From: Pseudomonas sp. TH43
GTDB lineage: Bacteria; Pseudomonadota; Gammaproteobacteria; Pseudomonadales; Pseudomonadaceae
Assembly (NCBI RefSeq): GCF_016650635.1
Contig: NZ_JAEKFI010000001.1
Span: 558,001 to 622,000 of the forward strand
DNA: 64,000 nt
Reading direction: 5' to 3'
The notes under the pieces were generated by a model. The model was not told the origin of the DNA. It saw only the letters and a list, made by a program, of their open reading frames with translations, and did no database searches. Below, piece by piece: positions 58,958-64,000 of the stretch. The position numbers were made by a program, and so were the translations under genes. How positions within the stretch are numbered: the stretch's first letter is position 1; each line of letters begins with the position of its first letter.

Positions 58958-59246
58958 GAGTTGGGATATTGCCTTGCATTTTTTGAGTACGGCTCACCGA
59001 CAAAATGGTGTAAAGAGGCTTTAAATTTTCACCAAACTGCAACAACTCTTCAGCCTTGGTCCTATCTGTAGTTACATGCTCTCCTAGATAGAACCATGAC
59101 CAAGCAACTGGCCTAAGCAAAATCCCATCAGAAAGATGCGTCTCTCCTGATGGAGTTTTGCATCCGCGTGAAATATCGTCGATGCCCACGAGGTTCGTAT
59201 CATTTTTAATAATAACAATGTCTTCGAATACGCTCTTTTTTCTCAT
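58947..59246 (-). CDS. hypothetical protein convergent with the GHKL gene
   Basis: A 99-residue soluble protein from ATG 59246, behind GGAGGGTAT. It has VFEDIVIIKNDTNLVGIDD, then SDGILLRPVAWSWFYLGEHVTTDRTKAEELLQFGE and a Thr/Ser-rich tail. Its stop overlaps the end of the GHKL gene by 11 nt, and it shares the AT-rich composition, so the two probably arrived together. Function is unknown; a regulator or partner of the ATPase is possible. Confidence 0.6.
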   Translation of the reverse strand: MRKKSVFEDIVIIKNDTNLVGIDDISRGCKTPSGETHLSDGILLRPVAWSWFYLGEHVTTDRTKAEELLQFGENLKPLYTILSVSRTQKMQGNIPTPSV

Positions 59247-59458
59247 ATACCCTCCGAAACAAGCAAGCACTGTTCATTCATACAGCAGAAAATAAAGAAT
59301 GGCAACGTGAAGCTCATTGACGCGGACACCCGCTCGACGATAGGGATTGGCGAGATCTAGGAGTCTGGGCCAGGGCTTGAGCCCTTGTTTGCGCCCCTTT
59401 ACACTCTTTTCACAGCTGAGCGCCTATGGTCATGCCAGCTCCTACTGAGCATCACTTT

Positions 59459-59483
59459 AAGCCCGGCCCCCCATCGCGGGCTT
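59459..59483 (+). terminator. plus-strand terminator-like hairpin
   Basis: AAGCCCG...CGGGCTTTTC with a loop of 11 nt. The 357-nt gap 59247-59603 holds this hairpin and an AT-rich start; I see no gene there. Confidence 0.5.
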
Positions 59484-59603
59484 TTCTTTGCCTGCGTTTT
59501 GGAGGGCCGACACTCGCCCTCCCCGACTTACCCGACGACGGCTATACACGCCCACCTTCAAAATGACACGATAACGTCTCGCCTTCGTAAGTAGGAATAC
59601 AGG

Positions 59604-60014
59604 ATGTTCAGTCACGTAACCGTTGGGACAAACGATCTTGATAAGGCCTCGATCTTCTATGACGCGGTGCTGATCCCCTTGGGGCTCTGTCGCAGGCCTG
59701 TAACGCCTGATGGCGGACCACCTTCGGCATGCTGGATTAAGCCAGAAAGCTCTCTCCCTCGTTTTTATGTGTACAGCCCCTATGACCGCAATGAAGCCGG
59801 AGCAGGGAATGGCAGCATGGTGGCTTTCACCGCACCATCTCCAAATGCGGTAGACAGCGCCTATGCAGCCGGGCTTCTCGCGGGCGGATCTGATGAAGGT
59901 GAGCCTGGCCAACGTCCCCACTATGGTGACGGTTACTACGGTGCGTACCTACGTGATCCAGATGGCAACAAGGTACATATCGCTCATCGTGGGGATTTGG
60001 ACTTGGCGGGGTAG
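59604..60014 (+). CDS. VOC-family (glyoxalase/bleomycin-resistance) protein
   Basis: A 136-residue protein with the paired beta-alpha-beta-beta-beta units of the vicinal oxygen chelate fold: MFSHVTVGTNDLDKASIFYDAVLIPLGL, a middle GNGSMVAFTAPSPNAVDSAY, and GYYGAYLRDPDGNKVHIAHRG at the end. Metal ligands may be H4 and the late His/Glu-equivalent residues. The substrate is unknown. It lies as cargo between the GHKL gene and the DUF1654 gene, with terminators on both sides. Confidence 0.82.
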   Translation: MFSHVTVGTNDLDKASIFYDAVLIPLGLCRRPVTPDGGPPSACWIKPESSLPRFYVYSPYDRNEAGAGNGSMVAFTAPSPNAVDSAYAAGLLAGGSDEGEPGQRPHYGDGYYGAYLRDPDGNKVHIAHRGDLDLAG

Positions 60015-60036
60015 CCGCCGCTCACCTATTCGGTTG

Positions 60037-60062
60037 AAGCCCGCCCAACGCGGGCTTTTTCA
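60037..60062 (+). terminator. rho-independent terminator after the VOC gene
   Basis: AAGCCCGC-CCAAC-GCGGGCTT followed by TTT on the plus strand, 23 nt after the VOC stop codon. Confidence 0.8.
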
Positions 60063-60149
60063 TGCCTACCGAAATGCACTCACCATAAAATATGCATTTA
60101 TGCATGAAACTTACGATCGCCCTCTTGCCAAGATATGTCAGCGCCAATA

Positions 60150-60165
60150 CTGTGTATACATACAG
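60150..60165. promoter_or_regulatory. LexA/SOS box upstream of DUF1654 gene
   Basis: CTGTGTATACATACAG fits CTGT-N8-ACAG with an alternating AT core and ends 19 nt before the ATG at 60185. It should confer LexA control. Confidence 0.78.
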
Positions 60166-60184
60166 TACTCGCAAGGAGCGAAGA

Positions 60185-60436
60185 ATGATCCAAGCCCCCT
60201 ACCCCACAACGAAACCGAGAAATTCCTACGAGCTTGTTGGCCGCCGCCTGCAAGGCTTGATCGCCTCTCCTCGGGTTCAGAGGATTCAGCTGGTCGAGGT
60301 ATCCAGGCGAGACGACGAAAGCCCCGAAGCTTGGCACCAGGTCATCCAAGATATCGGTGACACCGAGGGCATAAGGGTCGAGCATCTGAATGACGGCACC
60401 GTCAGGATCGGCTGGCGTGAGTACTGCGATTCCTAA
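60185..60436 (+). CDS. DUF1654-like protein, SOS-controlled
   Basis: An 83-residue protein, MIQAPYPTTKPRNSYELVGR RLQGLIASPRVQRIQ..., with a SYELVGRRLQ helix, a basic VSRRDDESPEAWHQVI segment and GIRVEHLNDGTVRIGW at the end. This fits the short pseudomonad DUF1654 family as I remember it. GCAAGGAG precedes the start and an SOS box lies at 60150. Its molecular role is unknown; the promoter links it to DNA damage and prophage induction. Confidence 0.72.
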   Translation: MIQAPYPTTKPRNSYELVGRRLQGLIASPRVQRIQLVEVSRRDDESPEAWHQVIQDIGDTEGIRVEHLNDGTVRIGWREYCDS

Positions 60437-60439
60437 ATG

Positions 60440-60463
60440 AGCCCGCCAGTGAGCGGGCTTTTT
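60440..60463 (+). terminator. rho-independent terminator after the DUF1654 gene
   Basis: AGCCCGC-CAGTGA-GCGGGCT followed by TTTTT, directly after the stop codon at 60436. Confidence 0.82.
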
Positions 60464-60482
60464 ATCGCCCGCAGCAAAATAT

Positions 60483-60521
60483 ATAAGCATGCTTATTGAC
60501 GAACAAAATAAGCCCGCTTAT
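60483..60521. promoter_or_regulatory. OL-like CI operator pair
   Basis: Two perfect palindromes, ATAAGC-AT-GCTTAT (60483-60496) and ATAAGC-CC-GCTTAT (60508-60521), 25 bp centre to centre. They match the operator at 55899. They sit before the plus-strand early genes, so they should control a PL-like promoter. Confidence 0.78.
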
Positions 60522-60868
60522 ATTTCACCCGTCGCAGCGACTCACAGCCACTGCGAAGGGCCTCAACACACCCGCAGTTCTTTAGATCCACCGCTTCACC
60601 TTGCCGGATCACCACCGGCCCAGATTCAAAGGCAGCGATGAACCGGCCTCAACGGTTCAGAGGGTTGGCAACTGACCCGGGCGTGCAGCGTAAAACGTCG
60701 AAAGCAGTTATCCAGCGGGAGAACAAGCCGAAAGGCCCGCGGCTGGAGGAACAATTTGAATCGATCTGTACCGCGCCAGTAGCGCCGAAAGATCAGCGGA
60801 AAGTTTCACTGATGCGCCTGGTTGGCCGGGCGCATTGGGAAAATAACCGATCAAGCACGGAGCATCAA

Positions 60869-61633
60869 ATGAGCGAACAAACACTTCAATCGCTGCTCGC
60901 CGAGCGCGTCACTGCTTTTGCAAACAGCGACAAGCCAGTCGAAATCATCGACGAGCAAGTCAAGAAGATGTTCATCAGCGTGATCGATAACTGCTTCGGC
61001 CGTTACGGCGACATGGGCAAGCAGGTCGAGGAGGCAATCAAGTCCGCACTGCCGGCCAATTTGACCGAAATCTTTGAGCTGACTCGCTATAACGCAATGA
61101 TCGCTGCTGCTTTGAAGGAGAAGTGGGAAAACAGCGGCGTAGAAGCCGACATGGTGCGCTTGGCGCAAAAGCAGATTGATGAAGTACTGAACAAAGACGC
61201 GCTGCCTGAAGTGATCAGTTTGCAGGATCTACTGGAAGCCTTTGTCGAAGACCACAAAGAGTCAGCGGCCGAAGAGCATTGGGAAGCCCCGGACATCCGT
61301 TTCCAGCCATCCGACTACGGTGGCCTGCACATCTACTTCGACAAGAAGCCAAAGGATCACGGAATTTCGACCTACTCCAGAAGCACTGAGCGCAGCGAGT
61401 ACATGCTCGACAACGCGATCCACATCAGCTTTGACCGTTACGGGAAAGACCGAAACGAAAAGGGTCATGAGGTTGGCTCGGTGTACGCCGCCAAAATCGA
61501 CAACGAGAAGATCAGCCAAACACTGAAATTCCGCTCTCCATTCGAAAAGATGGTCGCTGCACTCTACTTCGGTAAATCCAAAATCATCGTCGACTGCGAT
61601 GAGGATGAGTTTAGCTACGGCATCTACGACTGA
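60869..61633 (+). CDS. first early (PL-like) operon protein, hypothetical
   Basis: A 254-residue protein. ATG 60869 (MSEQTLQSLLAERVTAFANS) follows a GGAG ribosome site. The same frame stays open back to 60638 and would add 77 basic residues, so a longer form cannot be excluded. The N-terminal half is helical (VKKMFISVIDNCFGRYGDMGKQVEEAIKSAL). The C-terminal half is beta-rich with YGGLHIYFDKKP and ends in an acidic DCDEDEFSYG. No known family is recognised. It is placed where early phage genes of unknown role are found. Confidence 0.62.
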   Translation: MSEQTLQSLLAERVTAFANSDKPVEIIDEQVKKMFISVIDNCFGRYGDMGKQVEEAIKSALPANLTEIFELTRYNAMIAAALKEKWENSGVEADMVRLAQKQIDEVLNKDALPEVISLQDLLEAFVEDHKESAAEEHWEAPDIRFQPSDYGGLHIYFDKKPKDHGISTYSRSTERSEYMLDNAIHISFDRYGKDRNEKGHEVGSVYAAKIDNEKISQTLKFRSPFEKMVAALYFGKSKIIVDCDEDEFSYGIYD

Positions 61634-61767
61634 CTAATCAGCGCCACGATAGCCTGTCGTTAACTGCCTGATCCTCTCTATGAGAGCGCATCGGGGTGTG
61701 ATCTGAGGCTAAGTCTCGGGCAGCGGATGAGCCAACCGGTCGCCTATAGGGCCACCCCTTCCGCCAA

Positions 61768-61902
61768 ATGCCGGTTGAGCCCCGGCCAGATCCCACCCTG
61801 ATGCGGACGAAACTGCGGTCTATAACCGCCCACCTGCATCGCAACCAACTACCGAGGGATGCTCGGCAGTTGCCTTCAGTCAGAGGAATGGCAGCCATGT
61901 AA
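61768..61902 (+). CDS. possible small early gene, 44 aa
   Basis: A short frame MPVEPRPDPTLMRTKLRSIT..., ending MAAM-stop. It has no good ribosome site. Its first 45 nt resemble the DNA at 62409-62453, so it may be one of a pair of related small genes or a shared structured element. The rest of 61634-62177 shows no gene I can support. Confidence 0.3.
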   Translation: MPVEPRPDPTLMRTKLRSITAHLHRNQLPRDARQLPSVRGMAAM

Positions 61903-62177
61903 AAGTGAGCGATTCACCTGCGCGGCGCGGCAAGCCTGAAGGCCGGCGCCCATCACACATACAGGCAGCGGACAGTAGGACGTCGATGTCACCGCGCATC
62001 GGCCGGAGTTTCCGGTAGTCCACCCCACGCACGTCGACAATGTGATGCTTCAAGCCCGGACCGACGCCAGTAGCGGGTCTGGGTGCTTTGCTGATCACTC
62101 AGTTAGAAAAATTGAATTAGCCAGTTGCCCGCTCGGTCAAGAATTATGAACGCAGAAAATCTGACGAGGTGACAGCA

Positions 62178-62312
62178 ATGACTATCCAAGCAGAGACACT
62201 CGTACAACTGACCGAAGCGCTCCAAGAGCGAGGCATGAATCTGGTTTCAGATGTGCACTTCACTCGCGCTCCTTACCGTTACAACCACCGCTGGATCTGC
62301 ATCGTAGAGTAA
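62178..62312 (+). CDS. small early prophage protein, 44 aa
   Basis: From ATG 62178, after GAGGTGACAGCA, to TAA 62312: MTIQAETLVQLTEALQERGM, then an aromatic and basic end (FTRAPYRYNHRWICIVE). The strong ribosome site and phage-like amino acid use make it likely real. Function is unknown; it may be a small DNA-mimic or regulator, but there is no evidence. Confidence 0.55.
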   Translation: MTIQAETLVQLTEALQERGMNLVSDVHFTRAPYRYNHRWICIVE

Positions 62313-62455
62313 CCCTGCTCAATGCCGGCGGCTCGGACTAAGACTCCACCGCCGGCCCCACTGCCCCGTTACACAGTTTCCTATGGCCTAACCCTGCCGC
62401 CGTATACCAGGTGAGCCCCGGCCAGGTCACACCCAGATGCAAAAGAAGCTGCGGA

Positions 62456-62803
62456 TTACTCCCGGTCCTTTGCATCTCGAAAATAGCTATCACATACGAC
62501 TTCAAGTAAATCTTGGGTGGCCTCGGTCCGCATGCGCAGAACAGTATCCTCAAGTTCTGCTTTGTGTTTTGGCTGCGAGGAATATTCCCTAATGTCGTTT
62601 GCCAATTTAGTCGACATGTGTGGATGTAGCGATATGTATTGCTCTAAAGAAAGTTCCTTTTCTGGATGCTTCTGTCCGCAGACTTGGTAGAGAGCTGCAC
62701 CACCGACGGCCATCTCATGTTCGCTGGCAGCCTGTGCAGTCGACGCAAAAGTGCAGCCGATAAGTGTTGCGAATACGCCAGTACGCGCTTTATTCCACGG
62801 CAT
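62456..62803 (-). CDS. secreted periplasmic protein encoded against the early operon
   Basis: A 115-residue protein with a Sec signal peptide (GVFATLIGCTFASTAQA-AS). The mature part has two or three cysteines (YQVCGQ, LEVVCD) and helical segments LSLEQYISLH, KLANDIREYS and ELEDTVLRMRTEA. GGAGTATGAA precedes the ATG. It is on the minus strand inside the plus-strand early operon, so it is likely a lysogen-expressed cargo gene acting in the periplasm, for example on DNA entry. That role is inference. Confidence 0.65.
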   Translation of the reverse strand: MPWNKARTGVFATLIGCTFASTAQAASEHEMAVGGAALYQVCGQKHPEKELSLEQYISLHPHMSTKLANDIREYSSQPKHKAELEDTVLRMRTEATQDLLEVVCDSYFRDAKDRE

Positions 62804-62903
62804 TTCATACTCCAGCTTTCATGTTTGGCATCATTGCCGACGCAAGCCTATCGGCTTAGTCCAATCATTTCTTTAACCCCGCCCCGCTGCCGACACCACC
62901 TGA

Positions 62904-62953
62904 ATGCACTCACCTCCGCGCCCAACGGCAATCAGCGGAGCGGATGAGTGCAT
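62904..62953. promoter_or_regulatory. long bipartite hairpin upstream of an early gene
   Basis: ATGCACTCA (62904-62912) pairs with TGAGTGCAT (62945-62953), and inside it CTCCGC (62914-62919) pairs with GCGGAG (62935-62940), leaving a 15-nt loop. It lies 42 nt before the start at 62996, so it may be an attenuator, RNA-processing site or protein-binding element in the early mRNA. Confidence 0.5.
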
Positions 62954-62995
62954 CCGAGTTTTGTTGGATCAACACCCGCCGCTCTGGAGGCAACC

Positions 62996-63433
62996 ATGAA
63001 CGCAGCAATGAATATCTGTCAGTCCATGCACGATGCGAAGTTGCCTCCGGCGGTGAGCGAACCGGACGAACAACGGGAGTGGCTGGAAAGCGCCGCCGAG
63101 CAGTTGGTGTGCGGCTCGGATGTGGAATGGAAGCGCCGATTTGGCCCGGTCCAGAAGGCGACCAAGGCGCAATATGCCGAACACCTACAGCACCACCTGA
63201 ACCAGCGGCAGATTGACGGGCTGGATGATCGCGACTCGTTCGCCAACCTGGTGCTGGCCGTCGTGGTTGGCAGCCCCGCCGAAGCGCTAACGCACGCCAA
63301 ACTCCTGCTTGGGAGTAGCAGCCCGGTGACGCAACTTGAGGCGATCGCCGCCGACTTCCTACGCCCGCACGCTGCCAACGCCGTAGCCGCGGAGCGCGAG
63401 ACGGCCGAAGACGATGTGGATGGCGACTTGTGA
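62996..63433 (+). CDS. early prophage protein, hypothetical
   Basis: A 145-residue helical, acidic protein: MNAAMNICQSMHDAKLPPAV..., QREWLESAAEQLVCGSDVEWKRRFG, then LVLAVVVGSPAEALTHAKLLLG and an acidic end (ERETAEDDVDGDL). ATG 62996 follows GGAGGCAACC. It overlaps the next gene by 4 nt. No family is recognised. Confidence 0.62.
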   Translation: MNAAMNICQSMHDAKLPPAVSEPDEQREWLESAAEQLVCGSDVEWKRRFGPVQKATKAQYAEHLQHHLNQRQIDGLDDRDSFANLVLAVVVGSPAEALTHAKLLLGSSSPVTQLEAIAADFLRPHAANAVAAERETAEDDVDGDL

Positions 63434-63621
63434 GTCCTTACATCCTGATCGATCAAGCCCTTGATGGTGTGTCGGCGCCCGCCGGCGAAGAAGACATCAG
63501 CCTGCTGGTGCAAGGCTTGATCACCCGCCTGTTCACTGACGGTGCGATCACCACCGATGAGTTCAACCACTACTGCAAACGTCTGCGTGACACCTGTCAG
63601 CGGCGCAAGGAGGAAGCATGA
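63430..63621 (+). CDS. small early prophage protein
   Basis: A 63-residue protein with a GTG start overlapping the upstream stop (GTGA): MSPYILIDQALDGVSAPAGE..., LLVQGLITRLFTDGAITTDEFNHYCKRLRD. It looks like a small helical protein with an EF-like loop by eye only. It overlaps the next gene by 4 nt (ATGA). Confidence 0.55.
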   Translation: MSPYILIDQALDGVSAPAGEEDISLLVQGLITRLFTDGAITTDEFNHYCKRLRDTCQRRKEEA

Positions 63622-63812
63622 GTACGGCACCGGTTAAATCGCTGATCGACGAGCAGCTCGAGGACATCGAACACAAGATCGCTGTCCTCGGCTTCGGCCT
63701 TCCCTTCAACGAGGTGATAGGCCGCAAGCGCGAGGATCTAGTCGCCAATCTGCCGCAGCGCCTGGCACCTTCCATGAAGGGCAAGCGGATTGCGGTGAGA
63801 GTTCGGCCGTGA
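63618..63812 (+). CDS. small early prophage protein
   Basis: A 64-residue protein: MSTAPVKSLIDEQLEDIEHK..., GLPFNEVIGRKREDLVANLPQRLAPSMKGKRIAVRVRP. An acidic helix is followed by a basic end. It is coupled to both neighbours by 4-nt overlaps. Function is unknown. Confidence 0.55.
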   Translation: MSTAPVKSLIDEQLEDIEHKIAVLGFGLPFNEVIGRKREDLVANLPQRLAPSMKGKRIAVRVRP

Positions 63813-63925
63813 CCGCTCTCCAATGGGCGCGCCGCCTGATCATCTGGCGTGGCGCGTTCTCTTCCCTCGGCGTTTTCACCTTCTTGATGCTGCTCAGCGC
63901 ACTCGCCGACCGCATCACTCAATAA
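63809..63925 (+). CDS. very small membrane protein, 38 aa
   Basis: GTG 63809 overlaps the previous stop (GTGA). The product VTALQWARRLIIWRGAFSSL... has one hydrophobic helix (GVFTFLMLLSALA) behind a basic N-terminus, so it is a single-span inner-membrane protein. The regular overlap pattern of this operon supports it. Function is unknown. Confidence 0.5.
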   Translation: MTALQWARRLIIWRGAFSSLGVFTFLMLLSALADRITQ

Positions 63926-63968
63926 ACAAAGCATTCAATCGCTGCGCACCGCGCGGCAAGGAACAGTC

Positions 63969-64000
63969 ATGTCCGCTCAAAGCGTGGCGCCGGTGGCGCA
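63969..64000 (+). CDS. partial early prophage gene, cut by the window edge
   Basis: ATG 63969 follows AAGGAACAGTC and reads MSAQSVAPVA before the window ends. It continues the plus-strand early operon, which should run on to the integrase and the intact tRNA-Leu. Confidence 0.45.
   Translation, partial: MSAQSVAPVA

Noticed and set aside
60638..60868. N-terminal extension of the early gene as its true start
   Set aside because: No ribosome site at 60638, while ATG 60869 has one. The extension is kept only as a possibility.

Overview
The window is from a Pseudomonas chromosome, most likely of the P. fluorescens group. The GC-rich core genes are typical pseudomonad genes, and the intergenic region around 15.9-16.1 kb carries REP and R-type inverted repeats of the kind common in that group. 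The species call is inference; no 16S or other marker is present.

Region 1, about 1-17.0 kb, is ordinary chromosome. It holds small lipoproteins and conserved hypotheticals, an alkylation-repair group (2OG-Fe(II) oxygenase, alkB, an ada whose N-terminal zinc-cysteine sensor is degenerate), an AcuI/YhdH-type reductase, a large Gly/Trp/Tyr-rich secreted protein, a nitronate monooxygenase-family enzyme, the molybdate transporter modABC behind a clear Mo-box, topoisomerase IB and an ABC-F ATPase.

Region 2, about 17.1-17.9 kb, looks like a decayed older element. It has a small membrane-protein gene, a hypothetical gene, the C-terminal scrap of a tyrosine integrase, and directly beside it the 3' part of a tRNA-Leu(UAA) on the minus strand. 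The 5' half of the tRNA is missing here, so this is read as the attachment-site duplicate at the left end of the next element.

Region 3, 17.9 kb to beyond the right edge, is a nearly complete lambda-like siphoprophage in reverse orientation. From left to right it has: SOS-controlled and regulatory genes at the edge; lysis genes (Rz/Rz1, SleB-type endolysin); an O-antigen-type acyltransferase; tail fibre genes; tail tip J, I, K, L and M; tape measure; G/GT with a -1 slippery site; major tail and head-tail joining proteins; capsid, scaffold, head morphogenesis, portal and terminase; holins; a late-regulator-position gene; NinG and NinB; an O-like replication gene with internal iterons; Rha; a YmfL/CII-like protein; a Cro-like protein; and a CI-like S24 repressor. 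From CI rightward come a CI-coupled membrane protein and a GHKL-ATPase/PD-(D/E)XK protein in the position where lambda carries rexAB. Next are a VOC protein, an SOS-controlled DUF1654 gene, a pair of CI-type operators (OL-like), and a plus-strand early operon that runs off the window, presumably to the integrase and the intact tRNA-Leu.

The accessory genes stand out by opposite orientation or AT-rich composition. They are the acyltransferase; a block between tail genes K and I with lipoproteins, divergent partners and duplicated leader DNA; single genes beside terminase and holin; and the CI-OL interval. The GHKL-nuclease gene with its neighbours and the K-I lipoprotein block are the best candidates for undescribed anti-phage or superinfection-exclusion functions.
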